Below are positions 41,680 to 52,290 of a stretch of 64,000 nucleotides of DNA, piece after piece (the first letter of the stretch is position 1; each line of letters opens with the position of its first letter). Position numbers and translations under genes: made by a program. The DNA is from Ichthyophis bannanicus (Eukaryota > Chordata > Amphibia > Gymnophiona > Ichthyophiidae). The stretch lies in the NCBI GenBank assembly GCA_033557465.1, contig CM066040.1, positions 327,812,297-327,876,296 of the forward strand, in the 5' to 3' direction. Below the pieces are notes generated by a model that saw nothing but the letters and a program-made list of their open reading frames with translations, ran no database searches and had not been told where the DNA came from.

Positions 41680-42560
41680 CTAAAACAGAAATAATTCTCT
41701 ATAAGGGCCAAAGTAGCCAATTGCATTAGGTAGGCGGTAGAGGGCCTGCGAGGGTATGGTCTTTCTAAGAGTGTATCCTCAAGAACACGTAGTGCTTCCT
41801 GTTGAGGCACATTTGTGTACAATTTAGTTATGTCCTGTGTCACCAATTCCAAATCACTATGGTAGCCCTGAAAATCCTCCAAGTTATTAATAAAATGTGA
41901 AGAATCAAGCACATACAAAAGGATAGCTACAACAAAGGGTCAGAATAGGACATCAAGCATTTGTGAAACTGGCTCAAGAAGAGACCCAATAGTGCAGATT
42001 ATTGGGCGCCCTCATGGTTTGATTAATGCTTTGTGTATCTTAGGTAACATATACTGTAGGGGCAAAGGGGTGTGAAACGATGAGGAAGCCGCGTTCTTTT
42101 TGAGTGAGGTATCCTATCTCAAAATCCGTCAGAGGAATAGATGGGTCCCAATCCAGTCTCCCATAAAAATTCTTGTCATTCAGCTATTAATTTCCCCTAT
42201 GTAGTCCATTATTATTCATAATGACCACTGCCCGACCTTTGTCTGCAGGTTTAATCACTATTTTGGGATTGGCTTGAAGGAATAAGAGGGCTGCTTTTTC
42301 TGATTTATCCAAATTATAAAACAGGGCACAAATCGTACCTTCTAATTGTTCAACTCATTTTAATACAACCTTCTCAAAAGATTCTATAAGAGCGTTGGAA
42401 CTATGAGGGATCCAAGTAGATATTTTCTTAACAATAGAGAGATCCGTGGGGGTATCCTCTTTAATAGCAAAACAAATCTATAATCTTGATTTTCCTAAAA
42501 AGCATAAATAAATCAATCCAAGTATCAAACGGATCATAAGTACAAATCAGTACGAAGGAC
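41680..42560 (-). pseudogene. Penelope-like RT, N-terminal part
   Basis: The minus strand shows KPADKGRAVVIMN (about 42250), FYGRLDWDP, LPKIHKALIKP and GRPIICTIGSLLEP (about 42040-41990), then VLDSSHFINNLEDF, DITKLYTNVP and ALIENYFCF. These are characteristic of Penelope-like RTs, in order. Stops occur (KP*GRP, LF*P). It is cut at about 41680 by the LTR-like element. Confidence 0.85.
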
Positions 42561-42639
42561 AAACCTTTATTTTAGGCCCAGATTTCCTCCTCAGTTAAAG
42601 TTGTATTGTATTGTTCATCTCCCCACTCCATGGGTGATT

Positions 42640-43284
42640 ACAACATGCTGATTGAGTTTTTGATTAGTAAATGTAGTACCTGTAAAAGCTCTCTGTAAAA
42701 CTAATGAGTAAGTAGAGTCTAATTAATTAAAGGACTTCTTAACTTTTACATTTCACGATTAATGATATATAGTTTTATAAAAAAAGGTTATTTTGAAAGT
42801 GTATATAGCCAATGATTTTAAAGTTATTCCTCATCGCACAAATGGTAAGTAAAATGTCACCTGCACAAATAAGTAACAACGTCTCTTGCCTTACAGCACA
42901 GTATTCCAGGCATAAATACTCCCAGCAGTTTCTGCCCCCTTCACCAAGTAAGGGAGTGCAAAGAAAGAATTTTTATAATCAGTCTCTAGGCTTCTTTTTA
43001 CATTCCATATTTTATGGTATGTTTTTATTATTTATATATTATTATTTATATATTGTCCTTTTATGCCTTTTCTTATAGTTCTTTATGGTTGATATATTTT
43101 ATTATATTTATTCTAATAGTGTTTTATGTGTTTGCTAGTTCTTAGTTTTAACCCCCGAGGAAGAATCTGCCGAAACAAAGCCATGTCGGGTTAAATGTTT
43201 TGGTATTCCTTTGGTTTCCTGACAAATGTTGTATATTCAATAAAAGGTTTTTGTTTGTGATCACTCGCTCTCTGCTGTTGCTCC
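42640..43284 (+). repeat. Right inverted terminal repeat of the Penelope-like element
   Basis: Reverse complement of 23982-24500, interrupted by the shared segment at 42844-42996. A hammerhead-like sequence (CCGAGGAAGAATCTGCCG then AAACAAAGCC, 43151-43180) mirrors the one at 24075-24125. Confidence 0.8.
42844..42996 (+). repeat. Shared segment R, copy 1
   Basis: GGTAAGTAAAATGTCACC, identical to the right tip of DIRS-D (44178-44194 region), followed by about 130 bp also found at 52333-52461 (TAAATACTCCCA, CACCAAGTAAGGGAGTGCAA). It interrupts the right Penelope repeat; the left repeat lacks it. Confidence 0.75.
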
Positions 43285-43730
43285 TTCTCTAAGGAGCAGT
43301 TTCAGGGGAATGGTAAGGATTTTCAACTTGTGGATGTCTGGAGGGTGTTTCTCTGGTTCTTGGAGGTTGCAAATTCTTTTAAGTCAGACCATCTTTTTGT
43401 GCTGTTTGCTGGCCCTCGCAAGGTGATGTGATGGCTAAGTCTGCATTGGGGCACTGGATTAAGGAGGCATTGCCTCGGTGGATCTGTTGCGGAACCAGCT
43501 GGTTCCGGAGCATGTGCGCACCCATTCTACCTGAGCACAAGCGTCCTTGTGGGCGGAGTGGAGCTCAGTAGCCCCTGCAGACATTTGTCAGGTAGCAACT
43601 TAGGCATCATTTTCCATTTTTGTCAAGCATTTCTGCTTGGATGTCCATGCTCGGGTGGACACAGCCTTGGTTCTAAGGTTTTGCAAGCTGCTGAGTTTTC
43701 TTTCCAGCTAGTTGAGGTGTAGCTTTGGTA
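43285..43730 (+). pseudogene. DIRS-D tyrosine recombinase, C-terminal part
   Basis: VWRVFLWFLEVANSFKSDHL, LFVLFAGPRKG, MAKSALGHWIKEA, then HST with the following Arg codon turned to TGA (about 43528), AQASLWAEW and ADICQVAT, and KHFCLDVHA. It aligns with KASIARWVKHA...STRGQATLWAES...DICQAASW of DIRS-B. The HxxR Arg and the nucleophile Tyr (Phe here: KHF) are both lost. Confidence 0.8.
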
Positions 43731-43733
43731 CGT

Positions 43734-43809
43734 CCCACTTGTCTGTACTGGTCTAGCTGGATGATATGGAAGGTGCATTTTACTTCCAAGATAATGTCCA
43801 TTCCTTGAG
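43734..43809 (+). repeat. Internal complementary region of DIRS-D
   Basis: Reverse complement of the right tip (GGACATTATCTGGTAAGT region) joined through TTC to the left tip (CATATCATCCTGCTAGACC). Confidence 0.85.
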
Positions 43810-44017
43810 CCATGGAACTGCGCTTGCTCTGTTCTGCGGCGGTAACCTTAGGTCTGCTATGATTTATATACTTGGCTCTGCAGATCCATCTTCTATGGAA
43901 TGATTTTTGTTTATGCTTTCCTGTACATAGTTCTCTACTGTTTGATTACAAATTCTTACCTGCATTGAGGTTGTGTGAGGCTTGCCATGATCTCCCATAT
44001 GCTTTGGGACGAATTCT

Positions 44018-44153
44018 GAAGAGACGTCTGGTGGCTGAGGCAGATAGAGGCATGGGAGTGATGTCATTGAAACCTACGTTTTTCATTGGTTCTTTGTCCC
44101 CACCAATCTGCTGGTAGGGGAGCACAACCCACTTGTCTGGGCTGATCTAGCAG
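44018..44153 (+). repeat. Right inverted terminal repeat of DIRS-D
   Basis: Pairs with 4110-4247. The tip to 44194 is unpaired with the left end but is represented in the internal complementary region. Confidence 0.85.
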
Positions 44154-44432
44154 GACTCAAGGAAAGGACATTATCTGGTAAGTAAAATGTCACCTTGGAG
44201 GGTCACATGATGCATGAGTGAATGAGGATGTGTTCTCTGCTCACTCTGGGGCTGCCCCTTTAATTAATCTAAGAAGTCCATTTGAATTCCTCTCTGGAGG
44301 CGAAACGTTGGGGGATAGTGTGCAACAACAGTCGGTGAGTTGCCAGGAGCTGAGGCGGTGACCAAATGCCACCACCAGTGAAGAAAGACCAGGAAAAAGC
44401 CATTAAAGAAAGGGGCCTTTGCCTCGGCCGCC

Positions 44433-45158
44433 ATGCCACCTGCATCACCCGGCACAGAGAGTACAGATTCAACCACAGAGGGGTTAACCAAGAAAGTCTT
44501 CAAGCTGCTCGACCCTAAATTTGACAATATCATTAAAAAGCTGGAGGAGGTAGGGAACTCACTGGCAGATGTCAGCCAATGTGTAGATGAACTTGAGCAC
44601 TGCATGGCAGTAGTGGAGGATGCCGAAGGGCACCTCGCATGGGAAAGTAAGGCACAGCAATCACAAATAGAGGCCCTACTAGCCAAAGTGGATGACCTGG
44701 AAAACAGGTCAAGGAGAAACAACTTGAGACTGGTTGGAGTGCCTGAAACGACAGCAGATCACATGTTGCCCTCTTTGATTGAATCTTGGCTGCCTAAAGA
44801 GCTAGGCCTGGAATCGCTAGTGGGCCACATCCAAGTTGAATGGGCTCATCGGCTAGGGGCCAGGGCAGAGACGAGACAGCGCCCAAGAGTTGTGATAGCA
44901 AGAATTTTGAACTTTCAGCACAAAATGCAACTACTTCAAGCCTATCACAGGAAAGGGGAGTTGGTGCTGGAAAATCATCATATCTTGCTCTTCCAAGACT
45001 ACTCTGCAGCAGTGATGGCCAAGTGCAAAGAATATGCTCCACTCTGCGCCACACTGTTCTGGCGGAAAATTTGTTTTATCCTTGCCTACCCAGCGGTGCT
45101 TAGGATCCAGAGTCAGGGACAGAGCTACTCATTTGACACGATTGCTGCGACAAAGTGA
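44433..45158 (+). CDS. L1 ORF1 protein (241 aa), intact
   Basis: L1 ORF1 proteins are trimeric RNA-binding chaperones. After an S/T-rich head, a heptad-like coiled coil runs at about 20-100 (IIKKLEEVGNSLADVSQCVD... IEALLAKVDDLENRSRRNNL). The RRM-type segment starts with NNLRLVGVPE (about 95-104), and a C-terminal domain includes AHRLG and PRVVIARILNF. The frame is whole, although a shorter length than mammalian ORF1p is evident. It is separated from ORF2 by about 800 bp. Confidence 0.85.
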   Translation: MPPASPGTESTDSTTEGLTKKVFKLLDPKFDNIIKKLEEVGNSLADVSQCVDELEHCMAVVEDAEGHLAWESKAQQSQIEALLAKVDDLENRSRRNNLRLVGVPETTADHMLPSLIESWLPKELGLESLVGHIQVEWAHRLGARAETRQRPRVVIARILNFQHKMQLLQAYHRKGELVLENHHILLFQDYSAAVMAKCKEYAPLCATLFWRKICFILAYPAVLRIQSQGQSYSFDTIAATK

Positions 45159-45952
45159 TTTGTGATGGATTTGGACAAGGATGAGGGCTCATCTACCTGA
45201 AGGTGATATGCTTACATGCTGGATGGAACAACTGGCGCCTCTCTCTTAGAACTTGAAGGAGCGGTACAGAATGAATTATTCAGTGACCGGACTTAAATAG
45301 ACAATAGCACTGGACATGTGAATGGCTAATAAAAATGGACACTGATGCTATTTTAGAATGTAGCAGTGCTGCAGCAGGGGGAGAAGCTTGCCTCTAAAGG
45401 GGATACAGGAGAAGGAGGAGAGAGTGGACAACTGGGGCAGCCCTGTGGCGCGGATGCGGACCCAGCCTCAGTAGCTGAGGCATGAAAGTAATGGGGACTT
45501 CTGTTAGGGTAGTGGGTTTGCTGTGTCATAGGGGAGTTAGGGGGTATTTTAGTAAGAGAGCGAAGAGACAGCCGGTAGTAAGGAGATGAGCTCGTAAAGT
45601 AGGGGGGAGGGGAAGGGGCTGGGAAGGATGGGAGGGGGGGGGAGGTGAAGATTGGGGGGTTTGAAGATTGGGGGTTTGGTTAGGGTAACGGGGGATGGGA
45701 GGGAGGGGATAGGGTTAAGAGAGTAAGGAAGAGAATGGTTCCAAAGGGTCCCTGCTCATTGCTTATAATAGGAATATGGAAGGAATCGCTTTTAGAGGTC
45801 CCCTTCCCATTACTCACGACAGGGCCATTTGGAGGTCAAAAGGTGCAAAGAGCAGGAGGGCACCTACCGCGGAAGCCCAGGGGCTGAGGTTGGGTGGTCC
45901 AGGGCAAATCAGGTATATGTGACCATAGAGGTATCCTCATTAACTGCTTCCT
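45159..45952 (+). other. L1 inter-ORF region, G-rich
   Basis: 45600-45720 is dominated by GGGG runs (for example GGGAGGGGGGGGGAGG) that could form G-quadruplexes on the + strand. No coding signal. Confidence 0.6.
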
Positions 45953-47851
45953 ATGTCAAATAACTTGCACATAGTCACCTGGAATGTGGGGGGTATTAGC
46001 ACACCTGCTAAGCACACAAAAATACTGCAGGCATTAATGAGGAAGGGTGCTCAGATTGCTTTCCTCCAAGAGATGCGTTTAAGTGCGCTGGAGCATGACA
46101 GATTAAAAAAAGAACTGGATAGCACAGGGTTTGGAGTCTCCTCAGGTGCCCGCAAGCATGGTGTTGCTATTTTAATTTGAAAAGGCCTCCCTTTGGAGGT
46201 CCAGTCAAAAGAGGTGGACCCACAGGGCCGTTATATATTTCTACATGTAAAATTGCAGCGGGAGGAGCTGGTGCTGGGAAACATATATGCCCCCCAATAC
46301 ATATGACCACAATTTCTTCAGGGGAATAGTCCAACAATTGCTGCGTGCCCCCCAGGTCCCAGTGGTATTGGCGGGAGACTTTAATTGCCCACATGACCCA
46401 GAACAAGATAAGTTGAGCTCTGCGAGTCAAGGGGGTTGGAAAAACAAAGGAGTGGGATATATATGCAAAATGGGAGGCCTGGTAGATGTGTGGAGGATAC
46501 TCCATACGGGAGAGAAGGACTTTACACATTTATCAAGGGCACATCAGTCCTGTTCCCGCATTGATTACATTCTAGTGTCAAAAAACAGCTTTGGCCTAGT
46601 CATGAGGGCAGAAATAGAACCCATAGTAGTGTTGGACCATGGCAGGGTTTGGATAGATTGGCGGGGGAAGGGATCCATGGGGCGACCGTGGTCTTTTCCG
46701 AGGCATCTATAGAAAGACAAAGGCTTTCGGGTATATCTACAGCAACAGTGGGAAGAGTAAATGCAGCTCATATCAACAATTTTGTTCTGGGAGGTGGGGA
46801 AAGCAGTTATGAGGGGGCAGATCATTGCCTATGTAGTCAAACTTTGTAAGCAAATAGATCGACAGATCATAAAGTGAGAACAAACCTTGCAAGAACAAAA
46901 ATGAATGGCTCTGCAGCGTGCAGACTTGGCTAATAAGAATGCATATGTCACGACACAGGCCCATCTCAATACTTTATTGCACAACAGAGCAGTTTTCAGC
47001 ATGCAGTTCTACAGGCATCAATTCTTCCGTTATGGGGACCAGACAGGGAAGCTTTTGGCTCGAGTGGTGAAAGATTGGGGTAGCTCCCGACTCGTAGGGA
47101 TGATTAAGGATTCTGCGGGGGTAAGACATAACGAACCTAAGCAAATAGCAGAAGTGTTTTGGCAATTCTGTCAACTGCTGTACACTCTGGAGATTGTGAT
47201 GTGGAAAGGGACGTTTTAGATGCAGTCGTGCTACCAACTTTAACAGAGGCCGAGTTGCTGGAACTTAATAAGCCCATATCGGGGGGTGGAATTCAGAAGG
47301 TGATCAAGGCAGGATCCCCGCATAAAGCACCAGGACCTAATGGATATGGGGCGGAGTACTTTAAAATTCTGTCCTCCCACTTGACGCTGGCCCTGTCTGC
47401 ATTGTATGCAGAGGTGTTGACCGAGGGACAGTTCCCGAGGGATATGCGGAGAGCAACGATCTTGGTCCTCCCTAAGCCAGGCAAGGATCTGGAAGACCCC
47501 GCATCTTATAGGCCAATCTTTCTAATTAATTATGACATGAAGATATTGGCATCGGTGTTGGCCAGTCACCTTCAGAATATCCTCCCTAGGTTGATGGGCT
47601 CACATCAAGCAGGATTTGTGAAAGGCAGAGATGCTTTTTTGAATATTAGTAAGGTCTTGTTGGGAATGGAATATTGTTTGAACCATCGCAGACCCCTATT
47701 GTTGGTGAGCTTTGACGCCAAGAAGGCATTTAACAGACTTTCCTGGGCCTATATGTTTGAAGTCATGCGCTGTTTTGGATTTGAGGGTGCTTTCCTGAGC
47801 TGGGTCCGAGCATTCTATGTAGATCCGTTGGCTTCCATATTAGTTGGGGGC

Positions 47852-49167
47852 TGTCACCCGCAGCCCCCCTAGTGGCGGCGTAGTTTTCCACAGAAGGGCT
47901 GGGGGACACAAGATTGTGATGATTGGGGTTGGACAGGTGCGAGGGTCAAGGGTGGCAGTCCCTTGTGCCGGCCTCGTAACCAACTTCCCAAAGAGAAACA
48001 AGTCCGCACGAAAATGGAGGGAAAATGAAAAGGCTTTATTTCCCCTTTTTGCACAAAATGGTTCAAAACAGGATAAACGGATTGGATGGTATCACAACTG
48101 AACAAGTCCCTTGCATCAGGTTTAAACCATAAATGAAAAAGACCAAAGTAATGACTGTTAACTTCACAGTAGCTTAAGGCAACACAATATACTGCATTCA
48201 TTTATTCATTCATAGAGCTAGGGATAAACTCCAGATTCTCTGCTGTGCAGTATGTGCATTCCTTCGGCTGGTCAGACTCTTCGCCTGCAGATTCCACTTG
48301 CATGAATTCTACCTCTGATAGTTCTGAATCCGATGTCTCCACACAACTATACTCTGGCTTTTTAAAAGCTTGCTGTACTGTTTCCCAGTGTCTGGCAGTT
48401 AGCTTAGGGCGTCGGTTTCTGGCCACTGGATAAAACAAAGGCTCCTCTTCAGCTAGAGTTTTAAAAGCCCGCTCAGCACAATGCTTAGTATTTACAGTCC
48501 TCTTCTTAGAGAAATTGTTTTCAAGCTTTTGCTTATAAGTATCTCGGTTACAAGGAGAAGCTTCCTTCCGCTGTCCTTCTCTTATGTTAGGATTATGTAG
48601 ACAATTACAAGTAATAAAAGTTTTACCTTTAAGTTTTCTCCTTTCCTTGTCTGAGAAGGCTTGAGGCCCACCCCAGTCGGCTTCTAGCTTAGCATGGTCC
48701 AGGTTCTCCAAGGGTATCTCTCCTTCCTCAGAATAGGGAAGAATCTCTCTGTTCCAAGGCTGCAGCTGTTGCCATCTGCCAGATTTTTGCTTACAGTTTG
48801 TTTCTCTGCCTCTGCCCTTGCCTCGTAGCCCAGCTCCTTCAGCTTTTCTGTGCACACCGGTTCTTTGTGTTCTCCACTTGTCTTCAAGGCCAGCACTCTC
48901 TTTGCCTCTCAGGCCTGCTTTCTCTCTGCCTTTCAAGTTTGTTCTTTCTTTGGCTTTTGGGTCTCCTTCCTCCTCTTATTCAGACCTGTCTCTGTTTAAA
49001 TCCAAACTGACTGGGCCTAAGTCCTGCCCATAGAGGCGTGGTTCTTCAGACTCTGTACTGACTCTCGTGCTCCCTCTAGGTGGATCCTCAGGACATTGCA
49101 GGCTATACCTGTCTTTTCCTGGATTTAAAACTTTTTTTCTCTCTGCCAGAGGGTCCGCCGCATCACA
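47852..49167 (-). mobile_element. Solo-LTR-like element, copy 2 (1316 bp)
   Basis: TGTCAC...ATCACA ends, flanked by GGGC on both sides (47848-47851 and 49168-49171). Removing it joins the L1 RT reading (LVGG then IQSQTFSLGRG). On the minus strand AATAAA lies at 48040-48035, about 185 bp from the end, as in copy 1. No internal genes, so either a recombined solo LTR or a small non-autonomous element. Confidence 0.8.
48202..48936 (-). CDS. Unknown ORF inside LTR-like copy 2 (244 aa)
   Basis: Unrecognised, very rich in K, E, R and G at the start (repeated GLRGK). It ends with FMQVE and CTYCTAE, parallel to MQVE and CSLCRAE in the copy 1 ORF. The upstream segment (AEEEPLFYPVARNRRPKLT) is basic and hydrophobic mixed. 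No domain can be named. Confidence 0.4.
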   Translation of the reverse strand: MKGREKAGLRGKESAGLEDKWRTQRTGVHRKAEGAGLRGKGRGRETNCKQKSGRWQQLQPWNREILPYSEEGEIPLENLDHAKLEADWGGPQAFSDKERRKLKGKTFITCNCLHNPNIREGQRKEASPCNRDTYKQKLENNFSKKRTVNTKHCAERAFKTLAEEEPLFYPVARNRRPKLTARHWETVQQAFKKPEYSCVETSDSELSEVEFMQVESAGEESDQPKECTYCTAENLEFIPSSMNE

Positions 49168-51003
49168 GGGCATACAGTCCCAAACCTTTTCTCTGGGGAG
49201 AGGAACGCGTCAGGGGTGTCCCCTCTCCCCCTTATTGTTTGTGTTATCACTGGAGCCGCTACTGCTCTCTTTGATAAAAATGGAGGAGGTGTACAGAATA
49301 CAGTGGGGTGCTGTGGAAATCAAATTAAGTGCATTCGCCAACGATATGCTCTTGTGCCTCCAGAATCCCTCCCAATCATTATGGGCAGTGTTGTAACACA
49401 TCAAGACATTTGGCTCCTTTTCAGGATTGAGGATAAATAGGTCTAAGTCTGTGGCTTTCGATGTGGGTGGACTGGTCAGGGGACAGTAGCAGGATACCTT
49501 CCTCCTGGTGTGGGCGGAAACTCAATTACGATACTTGGGAATCCAATTGCCAGAAAATATGTCATGACTCTACAGTCTCAAAATTAAACCCCAGTTAGCT
49601 CGTTCAAGTGAAAGGTTGAAAAAGTGACAGGACCTCCCCATTTCATTGAAGGGGTGAATAGCCCTTTTCAAGATGATGGAGCTCCCTCGCTGGATATACA
49701 TATTGCAACACTTGCCGTTATGGATCACAAGGAGAAATCTGCTGATGCTGCAGGGCCACATAGGCAGATTTTTGTGGAGAGGACGTAAGCCTCGGATAGC
49801 GCTGTTGGTGCTGCTGAAACCTGTGGAGGCCAGGGGGTGAGCCTACCATTGTTGCACACTTACAATTTGGCATGTTTAATGCGCCTACTGCGAGATTTGT
49901 TGGGGGGCATGCCAGAGGTCCTCCCGGTGGACATGGTCAATGATATGTCAAAGCCCCTTCACAGAGCCTTCTTACTGCACGTGGAAACCAGTGCTCTGCC
50001 ACCAGAATGGAGGGCCTCCACTTACCTGAGATCTCTTCGGCAGGCATTGAGAGTACTCTGTCATCATCAGAAGATTTGGTGGCGTAAGACAGACTGCCTA
50101 CCTTTAGGAAGAAATAGTGATTTTCCCCCTGGATTGCAGTAGGGTGTTCCTAAGCGTTGGGTTCAGAGTGGGATAATATACATTGGAGACCTCAGGATGG
50201 AGAGAGAGCCAGAGGTTGACTCTTTTCAAATGCTACAGAGAAGATACCAAATATCTACGCGCGAGTTTTGCTTCTATCTGCAGGTGAGACACTACATACG
50301 GTCAGTGCAGAGGGAAGTCCCCACGCTACTGCAGCCAGGGGGGATGGTTGAATTAATGCATGCTCTGGAAGGGCATTAAACTATGCAGAAATTGTGGGGG
50401 GAGCTGACCCCAGTCCTGGATTTGTCCGGCTTAGAGGTATTAGCCCAGCGCTGGCAGAACGATGGTTTACAAGAAGTCACAGCGGATCTGTTACAGGAAG
50501 CATTTGGAAGCCATGCTACTCTTTCAGAATGCGTATACCTGCAGGAGATTCAGTATAAGTTCCTGTGGAGGGCATATGTCCATGATACTTGGGCTTTAAA
50601 GGCGGGTTTGGCGTCTACAGACGCATGCCGCATATGTAAGAAGGAGTGTGACACCTTGACACACTGCTTCTGGGCATGCTCACGCATTCAAACTTTTTGG
50701 AGTGAGGTTTGCGCACAGATGAGTGTGTGGATGCCCCACAAAGTAGTTCCGACCCTAGGGTTATGTTTATTTGGTAGGCTTGAGGCAGAATGGCCCTTGT
50801 CAAGCCATCAAAGGAGACTGTGTGAGAAGGGCTTTGTTATAGCAAAAAAGCTCATCCTGCAGCAGAGGCTAACAGAGAGGGCACCAGTGGTCCAGTCCTG
50901 GGAAATCGCGATGATAGAACTAATGAGCATGGAGAGAAGAACGGCTCAAATTCTGGGGACCCAGAAGCTGATGGACTTCCTTAAGATTTGGGACCCAGTT
51001 ATC

Positions 51004-51095
51004 ACCCACTCCCCTGTCACCATCACATCCATTACACCCATTACATCCATTATATCCACTGCCACCATTACAACCACAACAACCAAAAAAACCAT
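51004..51095 (+). repeat. CCATTA/CCATCA low-complexity tract
   Basis: Imperfect ACC/ATT-rich hexamer-like repeats near the end of L1 ORF2, giving a T/I/S-rich translation. The segment ACCATTACAACCAC recurs at 51745. Confidence 0.6.
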
Positions 51096-51110
51096 TAGGT
51101 CTCCCATATA

Positions 51111-52290
51111 GACATCCAAACCAACAAGGGAGGATCGGAGGCTTGAAACAAGTACAATGTTGAGTTACCTTAATGTGGAGTTGGGTTCTCCTTACATGGT
51201 TGCTCAGAATGTGGAGTGGAGCCATTTGGAAATAAGCTGCTCTGGCTTGAGGAATGAGGAGTGGAGTTATTTGGAGTACATTTCTCCGCAGCACTATATG
51301 GAGTATGTTTCCCCGCAGCACTGGTCCTATTAAGAGGATCGTCAAGGGGTGCTTCATCTGCTCTGTCGCTGGAGTATTCGGGTTTCATCAATAGACCCGG
51401 AAAGAACCTCTGGGGATTTGTTGAGTGCCATGCAGCCCTAGAGTGGACTTCAGCGGGTCTGGTTGCCTGTCCGTTGGGGACGCTGATATGTTGGACATCT
51501 GCTGAACTGCCGGAGAGAGGTTTATGTTTAAGCTAAGTGACTTTTCATTAGGCTCCGGTCTTTACATGAACTGAATTTACCTTGAGCCTGGTTTTTATGC
51601 CTGGTGTGAATATTGGGTTTGTTCGGTTGGTATTAGAGTGTTGATGTCCCCCTAATCCTTGCTAGGGTTGAGTCCCTATTTGAATTTAAGATAAAAACGG
51701 AACATGGTGTGAGTTCCAACAAAAATAGTTTGTTTATATGTGTTACCATTACAACCACGGCAACCACTAGAACCATGAGCACTGGCATAGGAGGGGGGGC
51801 AGTAAAGGAAGAAATAGGACAGAGAGGGTAGGGACTTCTAGGTAGATCAATAGGGAAGGGTGGGGGGAAAGGAGGGGGGAAAGAGGAATAGGGAATTGGA
51901 AGAAATCAGTAATAGCCTCTGAATGTGGTAACTTTTGAACAAAAGGGTTTATTACTCTCTTAACTTCTTTTAATTTTGAATATAGCAGGGTTCATTAGAT
52001 TGTTTTTGTCTGTGACAGTTTAATAGGAAACATGTACAATGCCTGGCTCATAGGGTCATCTTTGCAGTGATTACAGTTAAGTTCTATTATTATTGTTAAA
52101 GCAAGCAAGGGGCTTACCAACATTTTGTAAGCTACCCTGAAATTTATAAACGAGTGTTCTGTGACCTATTGTACCATTTACTTTGACTTAATGCATTGTT
52201 TGGAGTTACTTGTCACATGGAGTCATTGAGATGTAATGTGATACTTTTGCAAGAGATCAGTATGATGGTTCAGAATGTAAAAAAATCAAT
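51111..52290 (+). other. L1 3' UTR, possibly with an insertion
   Basis: ACCATTACAACCAC at about 51065 and 51745 brackets about 680 bp, which may be an inserted element with target duplication or a local duplication. A further G-rich stretch occurs at 51850-51885. No gene is recognised. Confidence 0.4.

Larger units (their letters stand above)
23946..43284 (-). mobile_element. Penelope-like element with GIY-YIG endonuclease, split by later insertions
   Basis: On the minus strand it has an RT N-terminal part (42560-41680), RT active site (34620-34450), RT C-terminal part (27360-26853) and GIY-YIG endonuclease (26772-26533). Inverted terminal repeats (23982-24500 against 42640-43284) bound it. 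The flanks TTTTCTAAGGAACAG (23931-23945) and TTCTCTAAGGAGCAG (43285-43299) look like a 15-bp target duplication with two mismatches, and they lie in the recombinase of DIRS-D. Interruptions are a SINE, a LINE derivative, DIRS-A, the LTR-like element with DIRS-B, and a 150-bp shared segment. About 5 kb is the element itself. Frameshifts and stops make it inactive. Confidence 0.85.
4100..44196 (+). mobile_element. DIRS element D, outermost, shredded by nested insertions
   Basis: Its ends are an inverted terminal repeat: 4110-4247 is the reverse complement of 44018-44153 with scattered mismatches. The internal complementary region at 43734-43809 equals the reverse complement of the right end joined to the left end. 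Fragments of one DIRS coding set lie between in the correct order: gag end (14.4-14.9 kb), RT (15.1-16.0), RNase H and downstream region (18.0-18.8), recombinase (23.3-23.9 and 43.3-43.7). The trinucleotide TTC sits at the left border (4100-4102). On the right TTC is rebuilt at 52331-52333 once the L1 at 44197 is discounted. About 5 kb belongs to D; the rest is later insertion. All coding parts are broken, and the RT YLDD box is now YLDY. Confidence 0.85.
45953..51110 (+). pseudogene. L1 ORF2: endonuclease, RT, Cys-rich end; broken
   Basis: Endonuclease pieces: LHIVTWNVGGI and AFLQEMRLS (45960-46080), VVLAGDFNCPHD (46355-46395), SRIDYILVS and a terminal LDHGRVWIDW. RT pieces: KAPGPNGYGAEYFK, ASYRPIFLINYDMKI, HQAGFVKGRDAF and LVSFDAKKAFNRL (47159-47850). 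After LTR-like copy 2 come SLGRGTRQGCPLSPLLF and FANDMLLCL (FADD with Asp changed to Asn) at 49190-49370. The C-terminal C-x2-C-x4-C...H...C pattern is in ACRICKKECDTLTHCFWAC (about 50620-50680). There are many frameshifts and stops. Confidence 0.85.
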
